DNA of 64,000 nucleotides, from assembly GCF_014192335.1 (NCBI RefSeq), contig NZ_JACHXU010000035.1:1-64000 (forward strand), in the 5' to 3' direction. Position numbers and translations under genes: made by a program. Positions 35,712 to 45,432 of this stretch are shown piece by piece (positions within the stretch are counted from its first letter, which is position 1; each line of letters opens with the position of its first letter). This DNA is from Aporhodopirellula rubra (GTDB lineage: Bacteria; Planctomycetota; Planctomycetia; Pirellulales; Pirellulaceae). A model generated the notes under the pieces. That model saw only the letters and a program-made list of their open reading frames with translations. It made no database searches and was not told where the DNA came from.

Positions 35712-37241
35712 ATGACGGTTCCCCGTATTGCTGTTGCTGGCGGTGGGCTCTCCGGGCTCGCCGTTGCCGCGCACCTGCGATTGATTTCAAACGAAACGTC
35801 CACGCCGCTCGAGGTCTCCCTGTTTGAGTCGTCTGATCGGCTCGGCGGCGTCATCAACACCGAACGAATTGTCAGCGACAGCGGACTTGAGTTCATCGTG
35901 GATCATGGCGCGGATATGTTTGCCATGAATCCACCGGCGGCGATCGACCTATGCCGCCGACTCGGTGTTGACCAAAAATTGCTGCGTCCCAATCCGGAAG
36001 GACGCGGGGCCATGATCGCGCGGGGCAACGGTTTGATTCCGATTCCCGAAGGCTTCGTGCTGATGCGTCCGACGAAGCTAATGTCGATGTTGACTACGAA
36101 GCTGCTGTCCCCTGCTGGAAAACTCCGTTTGCTTCGGGAGCGATTCGTGCGTCGACGCGACTCGTCGGTGAGCGACGAGAGTGTCGGCTCCTTTGTCCGG
36201 CGCCGCCTCGGCCGTGAATGCCTCGATAATATTGTCGCCCCGTTGGTCGCTGGAATTTACACCGCGGATGTGGATCGACTCAGCATGGCGGCGACCATGA
36301 AACCGATCTGGGAGATGGAAGCCAGTGACGGTTCACTCGCCCGTGCAACCATGCGACGGATCCGTTCGGGTGACGATTCGACCGAACGCGGCAGCAGCGG
36401 CGCACGTTACGAACAGTTCCGGGCGTTTCCCGGTGGGATGATCGAATTCATCGAAACACTTGCCGACTCAATCGGCAACGCCTGCATCCACACCCGCTCG
36501 CCGATCGAGTCCCTGCAACGGACGACTTCGGGCTTCGAAGTCAAAGTCGCTCACGCGTCGGATCCGGCTGACGCGTCGTTCGATGCGGTCGTGCTGACCA
36601 CGCCGGCGCCGGTCACGGCAAACCTGATGGCTCGCCTACAGACCACTCTCGACGACACGGTTCAATGCGAGGCCGCCGCAATGGTCGAATCAAATCTACG
36701 TTCGATTTCGTATGCCTCGACCGCGATTGTTGTCATGGCGATCCCTCGCGAACGGATTTTGCGAATGCCCAAGACGTTCGGCATCGTGGTCCCGCCGCGT
36801 GAACGTCGCTCGGTTCTTGCGGTGAGCTTCGCGAGCGAGAAGTTCAGCGGACGATCCCCCGATACTCATGTCATCATCCGATCCTTTGTCGGTGGCGTTC
36901 TCCATCCCGAAATTCTGGAGAACGATGACGGGGCTATTGTCCAAATTGTCGCCCGCGAGCTTGCCGATCTGATCGGGCTCGACGATTTTCAAAATGTTCA
37001 GCAGCACGCGGCATTCGTCAAAGTCGTCCGCTGGAATAAGGCGATGCCACAATACGAAGTCGGTCACCTCGATCGGGCCTCAGCGATACGCTCCGGAATC
37101 GACCAGATCCCCGGCGTCGAGTTGATGACCAACGCCATTGGCGGCGTCGGAATCGCTCCTGTCATCGGAGCGGCCGAACGAACCGCCCGCCGGGTCGTCG
37201 CGCACGTTACTCGCAACGGGCCAATGAATCCGACCCGCTAG
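35712..37241 (+). CDS. hemY: Protoporphyrinogen oxidase (oxygen-dependent, HemY/HemG type)
   Basis: Oxidises protoporphyrinogen IX (or coproporphyrinogen III in the alternative pathway) in haem synthesis. 509 residues. FAD motif RIAVAGGGLSGLAVAAHL at the N-terminus followed by ESSDRLGGVINTE and GADMFAMNPPAAIDLCRRLG; IVAPLVAGIYTADVDRLSM is diagnostic for this family; the C-terminal FAD contact is ELMTNAIGGVGIAPVIGAAERTA. Starts 2 bases after the preceding stop. Whether it acts on proto- or coproporphyrinogen cannot be told from this sequence. Confidence 0.93.
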   Translation: MTVPRIAVAGGGLSGLAVAAHLRLISNETSTPLEVSLFESSDRLGGVINTERIVSDSGLEFIVDHGADMFAMNPPAAIDLCRRLGVDQKLLRPNPEGRGAMIARGNGLIPIPEGFVLMRPTKLMSMLTTKLLSPAGKLRLLRERFVRRRDSSVSDESVGSFVRRRLGRECLDNIVAPLVAGIYTADVDRLSMAATMKPIWEMEASDGSLARATMRRIRSGDDSTERGSSGARYEQFRAFPGGMIEFIETLADSIGNACIHTRSPIESLQRTTSGFEVKVAHASDPADASFDAVVLTTPAPVTANLMARLQTTLDDTVQCEAAAMVESNLRSISYASTAIVVMAIPRERILRMPKTFGIVVPPRERRSVLAVSFASEKFSGRSPDTHVIIRSFVGGVLHPEILENDDGAIVQIVARELADLIGLDDFQNVQQHAAFVKVVRWNKAMPQYEVGHLDRASAIRSGIDQIPGVELMTNAIGGVGIAPVIGAAERTARRVVAHVTRNGPMNPTR

Positions 37242-37636
37242 GGCATTTCAAATGTTGACGTACCTGTTCGCAGTGGCTGGATCGTCAGATATGCGGTTCC
37301 CCCGAAAGCTGGCATCATCGATGACGTCTTTTTAGGTAACGCTCCACCGCGGCATTTATCCCATGGAAATTCCGGTCGCTGGCTTCATCCTCGATCGCGT
37401 GATAGCCGATCTGAAACCACGGGAAGCGATTGAAAGAGGTTTTTTGAGCGTTGTCCGTCGCTTGCGTGGCCGGAACGCCCTAAACCGTTGACAAAAAATC
37501 TCGCTATTCCCCCCGGATTCAGTTGCAAACCCACTAGGCTCCGGCGTCTCAGACGTTTAAACTGCCTCTAACGAGAATCATTCTCAACTAGAAGATTTCC
37601 CTCCTTCGCCCCGATCTCATTGGCAGCCCTACGCTT
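37242..37636. other. Intergenic region upstream of feoA
   Basis: 395 bases between hemY and feoA without a coding frame; contains the Fur-box-like palindrome at 37573-37585. Confidence 0.6.
37573..37585. promoter_or_regulatory. Fur-box-like palindrome
   Basis: GAGAATCATTCTC, a perfect palindrome around a central C, matching the core of Fur sites (GATAATCATTATC pattern). It ends 51 bases before the feoA ATG, the position of an iron-responsive operator. Confidence 0.75.
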
Positions 37637-37867
37637 ATGTTCAGCGAAATCACCTTGGATCACTTCATCGGCACCACCGGTGAGATCGCACGCTTGGATC
37701 TTCCCGAAGCGTGTGCGATTCGGCTGAAGTCACTCGGTTTATTCGAGGGACAACAGGTGCAGCTCGCCCGAGGCGGCAACCCGATGATCGTGAAAGCAGC
37801 TGGCGGAAAAATCGCAGTTGCCGGCGACATCGCCAAAGGCATTTACATGCGAGTGGCTCATTCATGA
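37637..37867 (+). CDS. feoA: Ferrous iron transport protein A
   Basis: 76 residues with an SH3-like fold pattern: IARLDLPEACAIRLKSLGLFEGQQVQLARGG and GKIAVAGDIAKGIYMRV. FeoA modulates FeoB at the inner membrane. Its stop overlaps the feoB start (ATGA at 37864-37867), indicating translational coupling. Downstream of a Fur-like site. Confidence 0.93.
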   Translation: MFSEITLDHFIGTTGEIARLDLPEACAIRLKSLGLFEGQQVQLARGGNPMIVKAAGGKIAVAGDIAKGIYMRVAHS

Positions 37868-39924
37868 GCACTTCGGTCGACTCGACCGAATCGGAATTCT
37901 CAGACGCGTCGGGGGACAAGAAGTCGGGCGACAAAGTCGTTGCGATGTTGGGCAATCCGAATGTCGGCAAAACGTCGATGTTCAACCGCCTGACAAATCT
38001 TCTTGCCAAAACATCAAACTTCCCTGGCACGACGATTGATCGTCGGATCGGCCGGGTTGAGCTGAGTAGCGGTAAGTCGATCACGCTGGTCGATCTGCCG
38101 GGAATGTATTCGCTCGAAGCATCCTCCCCCGAGGAAAAAGTCGCACGCGATTTCGTTCTCGGACAATCTGATCAAGTTCCCGATGCGGTTTTGATCGTCG
38201 TTGATGCAACGAACCTGCAGCGAACGTTGTTCGTCGCACGTCAAGCGTTGCAGCAGGGGCGACCGACACTCGTCGCGGTTAACTTTATCGAAGCGGCGCG
38301 TCGTCGTGGAATCGAAATTGACCTGAACACGTTGGGCCGAAAATTAGGTTGTCCGGTGGTCGGTGTTTCGGCGCGGACGGGCGAAGGTTTCGATCGCCTC
38401 AAATCACAGCTCGCCATCCTGCTCGCCGGACCCGCACTCCCGTTGTTGATCACGGGCGGCTCGCCGGAATGTCCGCCGACGCCCGCCGAAAATGTGTTGA
38501 CAGTGATCACCGATGACGAGTCCTGCGGCTCTTGTCGTGTGTGTCCGTTCGCCGACGGACATCAATGGGCCTCCGCGCTCGCTCGCGAAAGTATCCGTGA
38601 CGGCAGCGTCGTTTCGGACGAAACCGCTGACAAAGTTGACCAGTTCCTGACTCACCGGTTGATCGGTCCGATCGTATTTGCGCTGGTGATGGTAGTCGCC
38701 TTTTCGCTCGTCTTTTGGTTCGCGCAGGTTCCGATGGAATGGCTGGACAACGGCTTTGGAATGTTAGCGTCATGGGTTAGTCGCTTTTTGCCCGAAGGCG
38801 ATATCCAGAGTCTGGTCGTCGATGGGATCATCGGCGGTGTCGGTGGCGTGATGGTGTTTCTGCCACAAATCTTCATTCTGTTCTTCATGCTCGCGCTGTT
38901 GGAGGATTCCGGCTATCTCGCTCGCGCCGTTGTTGTCGTCGACCGGTGGATGCGTCGTGTGGGGCTGCCTGGACAAGCGTTCGTGCCTTTGTTGGCCGCT
39001 CATGCGTGTGCGATTCCGGCGATCATGGCGACCAAGGTGATCGAGAGTCGTCGCGATCGATTGGCTGCGATCATGGTCATTCCGCTGATGACGTGTTCGG
39101 CCCGATTGCCCGTTTACACGATCATCGCCGCGATGCTGTTCCCGAGTACTCCCGTCTACGCCGCGATGTTGTTTGCGTCGGCATACGTGCTCGGCATGGT
39201 GGCCGCTTTTGTGGTCGCTTTCCTGCTGAAGCTCACCGTCCTGCCGGGTGAACCATCGCCTTTGATTTTGGATCTGCCGCCCTACCGAGCACCGTCGCTC
39301 AGAAACGCCTTGCGATATGCGTACGAACGCGGATGGATGTTTTTGCGTGATGCCGGGACGGTGATTCTGGTAATCTCGATGATCATCTGGGCGTTGTCGA
39401 CCTACCCGAAACTCTCCGACGAAAGCTTTGCGGAAGAGATGTCGTCACGCAATGTCGCCGTGGATCAACTCAGTGAAGATGAGCTCGCGGGAGTCCGAGC
39501 GGCGGTGGATCAGGAACACGCGATCATCGGTCGGCTCGGACGTGTCGTCGCGCCCGTCTTTGAACCGATCGGATTCGATTGGAAGATCAGCGTCGGCGTC
39601 ATGACCAGTTTCGCCGCACGGGAAGTCGTCGTTTCGACCCTTTCGATTCTTTACGGACTCGGGCCTGAACCGGACGACGAATCGAGTCTCAAGGATCGGT
39701 TGTCGTCGGCAACCTATGCTGACGGTCGCCCGGTATTCACCACTGCGACTTGTGTCAGTTTGTTGGTCTTCTTCGTGCTTGCGATGCAGTGCCTTCCGAC
39801 GCAAGCGGTGACGAAGAAGGAAACCGGTTCCTGGAAGTGGGCGGCGTTTCAATTCGTCTACATGACACTGCTGGCGTACGCTGCGGCATTTGTCGCGTAT
39901 CAGACGATCTCGATGATCAGCTAG
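37864..39924 (+). CDS. feoB: Ferrous iron transport protein B (GTP-dependent)
   Basis: Inner-membrane Fe(II) importer with an N-terminal G-domain. 686 residues from ATG 37864. G1 GNPNVGKT (30-37), G2 in FPGTTID, G3 DLPG. The G4 position reads NFIE instead of the usual NxxD. A Cys-rich segment SCGSCRVCPF (about 220) precedes the membrane part. Membrane helices with GGVGGVMVFLPQIFILFFMLALLEDSGYLAR and the second Gate motif CSARLPVYTIIAAMLF are diagnostic. Coupled to feoA. Confidence 0.95.
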   Translation: MSTSVDSTESEFSDASGDKKSGDKVVAMLGNPNVGKTSMFNRLTNLLAKTSNFPGTTIDRRIGRVELSSGKSITLVDLPGMYSLEASSPEEKVARDFVLGQSDQVPDAVLIVVDATNLQRTLFVARQALQQGRPTLVAVNFIEAARRRGIEIDLNTLGRKLGCPVVGVSARTGEGFDRLKSQLAILLAGPALPLLITGGSPECPPTPAENVLTVITDDESCGSCRVCPFADGHQWASALARESIRDGSVVSDETADKVDQFLTHRLIGPIVFALVMVVAFSLVFWFAQVPMEWLDNGFGMLASWVSRFLPEGDIQSLVVDGIIGGVGGVMVFLPQIFILFFMLALLEDSGYLARAVVVVDRWMRRVGLPGQAFVPLLAAHACAIPAIMATKVIESRRDRLAAIMVIPLMTCSARLPVYTIIAAMLFPSTPVYAAMLFASAYVLGMVAAFVVAFLLKLTVLPGEPSPLILDLPPYRAPSLRNALRYAYERGWMFLRDAGTVILVISMIIWALSTYPKLSDESFAEEMSSRNVAVDQLSEDELAGVRAAVDQEHAIIGRLGRVVAPVFEPIGFDWKISVGVMTSFAAREVVVSTLSILYGLGPEPDDESSLKDRLSSATYADGRPVFTTATCVSLLVFFVLAMQCLPTQAVTKKETGSWKWAAFQFVYMTLLAYAAAFVAYQTISMIS

Positions 39925-40095
39925 CGGGGTTTGTCCTGCGAGCGGAGTTGGGCGACTCTCGCGGTCTGCGCACAACCACCAGGCCGCTTCGCTGCTGCGT
40001 TGGCCAACGATCCGCATGTGTTTCGATTCGCGAATTCGTGGCGGGGCAACCACAGTTAACGGATCGAGATTTCGGCGTTCATTCCCAGGAGTCGC

Positions 40096-41379
40096 TCAAT
40101 CAAAGATTAGCTCATCCGCAGGGCTCCAGCGCATTGTCTCCATAATTGTTCGAGGTAATCGTGCTTGATTGCGCGCCGGATCGGCGACCGGGTGCACCAT
40201 CGCTTCGGTTTCCATCGTCAGGTCGATGCGAGTTCCGTCTTCGCACTGCAGAACCGGGTGGGCATAACCTTCGAGAGGACGACGAATCACCTCGGCAGTC
40301 ATTTCTTGGTTGAACTGAACGCGACTGCCTAACGGGAACAATGACTCGACTCGCAAGAACGCGCGTACCACCTCGGGATCGAACAATCGATAGCGAGCTT
40401 GGTACAGGATGATTCCGAGCGCATCGTGGGGCACCAATGCGCTGCGGAAACTTGTCCCGATCGTCAGTCGGAGATACGTGTCGCAGACGTTGAGAATCCG
40501 TGCATACAGATTCGCACGCTTGCCTTCGATGCCAAACGGGTAACCCGATCCGTCGAACTGTTCGTGAACTTGCTCAATGGCGATCAGAACTGAACGCGGA
40601 ATCTCAGAGACTTCACGCAAGCAATTCGATGAATTGATTGGATGTTTGCGGTATTCCCACATCTCTTCGTCGTTGAGCGGGCCGCGACCGGGAATGATCA
40701 ATCCCGGGTCCATCGTGTACAAGCCGATGTCGTGCAATAAGCCGGTGGTTCCGATTTCCAGAATGGTCGGTCCGTCGAGTCCCAGTTCAGTGCCGACCGC
40801 CATCCCGAGTACGCTGAGTTTGACGCTCCGGTCAGTAAGCGACATTGATTCTCCGGCCGAGATCACGTCAGCGACGGTCTGGTCGTGGTCGTCGACGATC
40901 GCGCTGGCGAACGCTGCTGACAGATTTTTGAGTGCTTCGATCGTTTGTAATTTACGGCTGCTAATCTCAATACGAATTTGTTCGAATTCGTCTCGTGCCA
41001 GCTTCACATGCCCACGCAAGACTTCGCGGCGAGATAGGTTGATCGATTCGTGATGCCGGTTGACTAGGTTCTGCTTTAGGGGAATGCCTTTTGCCCATTT
41101 TGACGGGTGACCGTTGCGAAACGTCTCGTCTTTCCTTGGCGATGCATTGCTTCTTCGCCGTCGTTGATTCGGTTTCTCGGTTGAAATGTCACGACGGCGT
41201 AGTGTGTCAATTTCCTCGGCGCTGACTGCGAGTTCCTCGATATCACGATCGATCAACCCCTGAATCAATTCAGCGGTGATCGTCGTCCCTGCTCCTAAAA
41301 GAAGCAGTCCGTTATCGTCCTCGAGTGGAAAGCGACAAACGGCGCCGACGTGCAACTCGTCGATCGGCAACATCACCAT
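40096..41379 (-). CDS. Divergent HD-GYP domain protein
   Basis: HD-GYP proteins usually hydrolyse cyclic di-GMP. The start at 41379 (MVMLPIDELHVG) has AAAGGA nine bases upstream and matches where the conserved sequence begins; 41457 and 41556 are upstream alternatives. 427 residues. An N-terminal domain of about 55 residues (GLLLLGAGTTIT...) is common in this class. The HD pair is at LLHDIGLY (H216, D217), His at KHP (246), and HEQFDGSGYP (272-281). The first metal-ligand His expected in a HSxRV-type helix reads DRSVKLSV here, and the Lys of HDIGK is Leu. It may therefore be catalytically altered. Monocistronic. Confidence 0.85.
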   Translation of the reverse strand: MVMLPIDELHVGAVCRFPLEDDNGLLLLGAGTTITAELIQGLIDRDIEELAVSAEEIDTLRRRDISTEKPNQRRRRSNASPRKDETFRNGHPSKWAKGIPLKQNLVNRHHESINLSRREVLRGHVKLARDEFEQIRIEISSRKLQTIEALKNLSAAFASAIVDDHDQTVADVISAGESMSLTDRSVKLSVLGMAVGTELGLDGPTILEIGTTGLLHDIGLYTMDPGLIIPGRGPLNDEEMWEYRKHPINSSNCLREVSEIPRSVLIAIEQVHEQFDGSGYPFGIEGKRANLYARILNVCDTYLRLTIGTSFRSALVPHDALGIILYQARYRLFDPEVVRAFLRVESLFPLGSRVQFNQEMTAEVIRRPLEGYAHPVLQCEDGTRIDLTMETEAMVHPVADPARNQARLPRTIMETMRWSPADELIFD

Positions 41380-41556
41380 GTCGCTATTTCCTTTCGCAGT
41401 TTTCACCGCGTTGTACATCGTTTGCCCCGATAGCAAGGAAAAATGGCTCGGCTCCATAGAAACGTGAAAAAATCGCCCCTCATAGTGCCGTCTGATAGAA
41501 GTTAGGTTTTTCCTGACGCACAATTTGCAGGCGTGACATTTCCGCACAGCAATCAA

Positions 41557-42031
41557 TCATCGGAGTGCGGTCGCCAGTCCGGTGACGCGGGTCGTGGCGA
41601 TTAGGTGAATCGACTGGTACCGGATGTTGCAAAATTGTTCGACCACGTATCCGTCATAATCACTTTTCTCGCTGCAACTGTATTGTCGCGGAAGGCCTGG
41701 TACTGAGCTCCCTGGCAACCTCATGACGGTATCGAGACGTGGCCAGATCGAGGCACGACCCTATCGCATAGCCACCTTATTCGTCACGCAGTCGCATTGC
41801 CTGCGCGTGCGCGGCGACAACGAAACGCCTGCCGTGGAAGCGATTCGTTTTTGTGAATGACATCGGTTTTTCAACGGTAGCTCTGTTCGCAAGGACGTGA
41901 TCCACCGTCGGGCGACGTTGGCGACAACAATGATGGAAATGCTCTCGTCAGGCGAGCGACGCGAGACATCGTTCCGTCTGACCTCGGGCCATGCATGCAT
42001 CGAAATATTGAGAGTCGACGACGACCGCGGC
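41557..42031. other. Intergenic region
   Basis: About 475 bases between the HD-GYP gene and the first sulfatase, both edges computed from the longest possible HD-GYP frame. No gene, RNA or repeat recognised. Confidence 0.5.
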
Positions 42032-43999
42032 CTACTGCTTCTTGTCCTGCGCCTTGAATGCACGCTCCGAAAACGGAGTCTTAGAGCGATTCGATGGAGG
42101 AATGTATGGATAGCTGACCAGGAATTGGTTTTCATCAATCAGATTGAAAAGGTAGTGCGTCGTTCCGGGCGGAAGCGTCGCTGTCACGCGATTGCCGTCC
42201 AGCGTCGCGGGCATTCGATACCACTCCTCGTAACGGTGGCCTCCATTGTCGGTGTAAATCAAGTTTGCTTTGACGACCTTCGCCCCATTTTCCTCGATCG
42301 TCGCCCACACACTATCGCCATCACGTCCGTGATCGATCGGTCGGCAAACCTTGTTATCGTTGGGGAGGCCCTTGGGGAGTTTCGAGTTCAGCAAGGGAGG
42401 GCTCGCCTTGCTGTCACTCAGTTTCTCCTCGAGTTGTCGATCCAAGGACTGGGCCAGTTCTGGCATTTTTGCCGCTAAGTTATTGGCTTCCTCAATGTCC
42501 ACGCGTTGATTGTCCGCGTCATAGAGCTGGTATAGCTCCAATGGAACGTTGCCTTTCAATAAAACATCGTTCCAGTTCCGGATCAGTTTGTAACCGCCGA
42601 CGCGGATCGTGGACTGCATCGAGGAATGGGGGAAGTGCCAAAACATCGTATCGCGTGCTTCTCCGTTTTGGTCGACGATCCGCGATGCGTCCGTTAGATC
42701 CGAGTTCAGGAACGGTGACAAGTCCGCACCATCAAACTTAACTCCGTCGGGGGTTCGTGTTTTCGTCCAGGCCAAGATCGTTGGATAGAAATCCAACCCA
42801 TTCGCCATCGCTTCCGTTTCGACTCCTTCGGCAATGCCGGGGCCACGGATCAGTAAAGGAACACGAACGCCGCCCTCCTTCGCGTTGATCTTGCCTTTGT
42901 CGAGCGGATAGTTGTCGGTAATCACTTCTCCCGGATGCCGCTCCATTCCGCCGTTGTCGGATGTGAAAATCACGTACGTGTTTTCGCTCAGCATGTGACC
43001 CGGCCAACGCGGATCCTCCGTGTTATCCAGGTAGTGGAAGATCCTGCCGACGTAGTAGTCGAGCATCTCGACCATTGCCCCGTAGAACGGATTCTTCTGC
43101 CCTTCGATTTCCCAGTGCCCAGGATCGGTGGGGAACGGAACGTCCATTTTTTCGCAGTACTTCTTCAGCAATCGTTCGCATCGCGTGTGAATGGGAGCGT
43201 GAACGAGCCAAGTCGCGTGATAGAGAAAGAATGGTTTCGACTTATTCTCTTCGAGGAACGTGAGGGCATCCGCCGAATTCTGGTGAAACGGAAATCCGTT
43301 TTCATCGAGACGATAGGGATCGTTTTCGTCGTTCGTGGCAAAGCCCGACAATCGATTCGGACGTGCTGTCTTCGTGACACCGCGGTCTGCCCTCGTGTAG
43401 TCGAATCCTTGGTCGTCGGGTTGCGGAAAGGCATTGTGGTTAATCGCAACATGCCACTTGCCCGCGTGTCCCGTCGTGTACCCGTTTTCCTTTAACGCTT
43501 CGGCAATCGTCACGTCGCTCAGTGGCATTCGACCGCTGTACCATGGCGAGATCAGTGCCGAGTTGGCGTTGTACGCCGACGGTGGTGCTCCACCGACGAC
43601 GTGCGTTTTCTGTGCTCGTGCGGGATGTTTTCCTGACAGGATCGCGGCCCGCGACGGGGCGCACGTGGGTGCCGGTGAATACGCTTGCCAGAACTTGACT
43701 CCCTGGCCGGCGAAGCGATCGAGGTTGGGAGTCTCGTAAGGACATGGCTCATCAATGTCGTAGCACCCCACATCCTGCCAGCCGAGGTCGTCAGCCAAGA
43801 TCAGCACCACATTCGGTTTGTCAGGCCGGTCGTCCGCTAACACATCGGCAGCACCGATTGCCGTCGACACTGTCAAACAAAACAGAAGTACTCGCAGGGG
43901 AATCGTCTGGCACACGGGAACTGTCCTATCAAGAGTCAAGAATGGTCGGGTTGCAGATGTCGGAACGCTCGAAGTTTTGAACGTTCCTTTACGATTCAC
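42032..43999 (-). CDS. Sulfatase (formylglycine-dependent), long form
   Basis: Hydrolyses sulfate esters, probably on polysaccharides outside the cytoplasm. 655 residues. A hydrophobic segment (about 35-50) with cleavage near VLADD suggests export; about 30 residues precede it, so a later non-ATG start is possible. Metal-binding NVVLILADDLGWQDVGCY, active-site motif CAPSR (113-117; Cys becomes formylglycine), GKWHVAINH and FTSDNGG are all present. The C-terminal 90 residues after the usual sulfatase end are an extra beta-rich region (VWATIEENGAKVVKANLIYTDNG...). Its ATG overlaps the stop of the sulfatase upstream (ATGA). Confidence 0.92.
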   Translation of the reverse strand: MNRKGTFKTSSVPTSATRPFLTLDRTVPVCQTIPLRVLLFCLTVSTAIGAADVLADDRPDKPNVVLILADDLGWQDVGCYDIDEPCPYETPNLDRFAGQGVKFWQAYSPAPTCAPSRAAILSGKHPARAQKTHVVGGAPPSAYNANSALISPWYSGRMPLSDVTIAEALKENGYTTGHAGKWHVAINHNAFPQPDDQGFDYTRADRGVTKTARPNRLSGFATNDENDPYRLDENGFPFHQNSADALTFLEENKSKPFFLYHATWLVHAPIHTRCERLLKKYCEKMDVPFPTDPGHWEIEGQKNPFYGAMVEMLDYYVGRIFHYLDNTEDPRWPGHMLSENTYVIFTSDNGGMERHPGEVITDNYPLDKGKINAKEGGVRVPLLIRGPGIAEGVETEAMANGLDFYPTILAWTKTRTPDGVKFDGADLSPFLNSDLTDASRIVDQNGEARDTMFWHFPHSSMQSTIRVGGYKLIRNWNDVLLKGNVPLELYQLYDADNQRVDIEEANNLAAKMPELAQSLDRQLEEKLSDSKASPPLLNSKLPKGLPNDNKVCRPIDHGRDGDSVWATIEENGAKVVKANLIYTDNGGHRYEEWYRMPATLDGNRVTATLPPGTTHYLFNLIDENQFLVSYPYIPPSNRSKTPFSERAFKAQDKKQ

Positions 44000-45432
44000 T
44001 TCTGTGGATGATCACGCAGTGACGAAAAAGTCATTGCGTTTGGTTTGGGGGGCAACGTCTCTTTCCATTCTGAAATCTTCTTAAGCAATTGCGAAACAAT
44101 CTCTGGATGAGATTCCTTGAGATCGTTTTGCTCATAGGCATCGTCCACAATGTCATACAGTTCGACGTGCGACGCATCATGGTTGGTCAGGAGTTTCCAG
44201 TTTTGATCCACGACGCAAAAGGCGACCCAGTGATGCGGGTTGCCTTGCGTGGGTGTCCCCTTGTTTGCCATCTTCCAGAACAGGGGTTGGGCTCGACCCG
44301 TTTTGGTTTCTCCGAGTAATCCGTTCAATTGGCTGATCCCATCGGGGGCGTAGCCTTCGGGCAGTTTCGCGCCGGCGACTTCGCAGAGCGTCGGCAACAA
44401 GTCGACTGCGGAAATCATCAGTTGATCCTCCACTTTTCCGGCGGCGATTTTTCCCGGCCATCGCGCCAGAAACGGCACGTTAATGCCACCCTCAAAGAGT
44501 GACGCCTTATAGCCTTTGCGGCCCGACGTGATTCCCTTGGACGCAGCGATGCCGTAGCCCGCTCCTGTCGCAGTGTCGTACATCAACTCCAATTCCTGGG
44601 CCGATTTTGCGCGAGCGGGGCCGTTATCGGAGCTAAAAATGACAAGTGTGTTGTCGGTCAAATTCAACCGATCCAGCGTGTCGAGAACTTCTCCGATGCG
44701 TTCGTCCGCGTGTGCGAGCACGGCCGCGTAGATTTCATCCGCCTCGTCCAAGCCGCTGTCGCGATAGGCCCAGCGGTATTTCGGAATCACGTGAAACGGT
44801 GTGTGTGGTTCGTGAACCCACAAGTTAACGAAGAAGGGTTTGCCTGAATCGACGCTGCTCTCGATGAAATCGATTGCGTTGTCGGCGTCTTCGTGTACGG
44901 GCATTTGTTCCCCCGAGCAATTGAACGCACCATAACGGTCATAGCCGTATTCGCCGGGTGACGGGGAGTCCGGAATCATGTCATTGGAAAGGTGCCATTT
45001 CCCAAAATGGGCAGTCGCATATCCTGCGGATTGCAAGAGTCTCGGCATCGTCACCGCGTCGGTGTCGAGCCAGTCGGGCATGTTGCGTTTCGCGTTACTG
45101 GGGACCCAAGCAAAGTGCCCATCGATGTTGAAACGTGCCGGGAAATGCCCCGTCATCACGGCCGTACGGCTCGGTGAGCACACGCCACTGGCAACCGTGA
45201 AACGATGGAAGTCCGTGCCCTCGCGAGCCAACCGGTCGATGTTCGGCGTCTTTACATAGGGATGATCGTGACAGCTAAGGTCACCCCACCCCCAATCGTC
45301 CGCAAAGATGAAGAGAATGTTGGGTTTCGTTGTCGCTGCATCGTCGGCAGACACGATGCAGGCATTTTGCCACGCGAACGCGAAACAAATGAGCAACGTG
45401 ATCAACACCGGGCGTGACATTCGTTTTCTCAT
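43996..45432 (-). CDS. Sulfatase (formylglycine-dependent)
   Basis: 478 residues. Signal peptide at 1-29 (ending IVSADD). Visible: PNILFIFADDWGWGDLSC with the paired metal-binding Asp, active-site CSPSR (85-89), FGKWHLS, and VIFSSDNGP. C-terminal WKLLTNHDASHVELYDIVDD is the usual sulfatase end strand. First gene of a two-sulfatase operon with 4-base overlap to the next one. Requires an anaerobic or copper-dependent formylglycine-generating enzyme encoded elsewhere. Substrate not predictable from the sequence. Confidence 0.95.
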   Translation of the reverse strand: MRKRMSRPVLITLLICFAFAWQNACIVSADDAATTKPNILFIFADDWGWGDLSCHDHPYVKTPNIDRLAREGTDFHRFTVASGVCSPSRTAVMTGHFPARFNIDGHFAWVPSNAKRNMPDWLDTDAVTMPRLLQSAGYATAHFGKWHLSNDMIPDSPSPGEYGYDRYGAFNCSGEQMPVHEDADNAIDFIESSVDSGKPFFVNLWVHEPHTPFHVIPKYRWAYRDSGLDEADEIYAAVLAHADERIGEVLDTLDRLNLTDNTLVIFSSDNGPARAKSAQELELMYDTATGAGYGIAASKGITSGRKGYKASLFEGGINVPFLARWPGKIAAGKVEDQLMISAVDLLPTLCEVAGAKLPEGYAPDGISQLNGLLGETKTGRAQPLFWKMANKGTPTQGNPHHWVAFCVVDQNWKLLTNHDASHVELYDIVDDAYEQNDLKESHPEIVSQLLKKISEWKETLPPKPNAMTFSSLRDHPQK

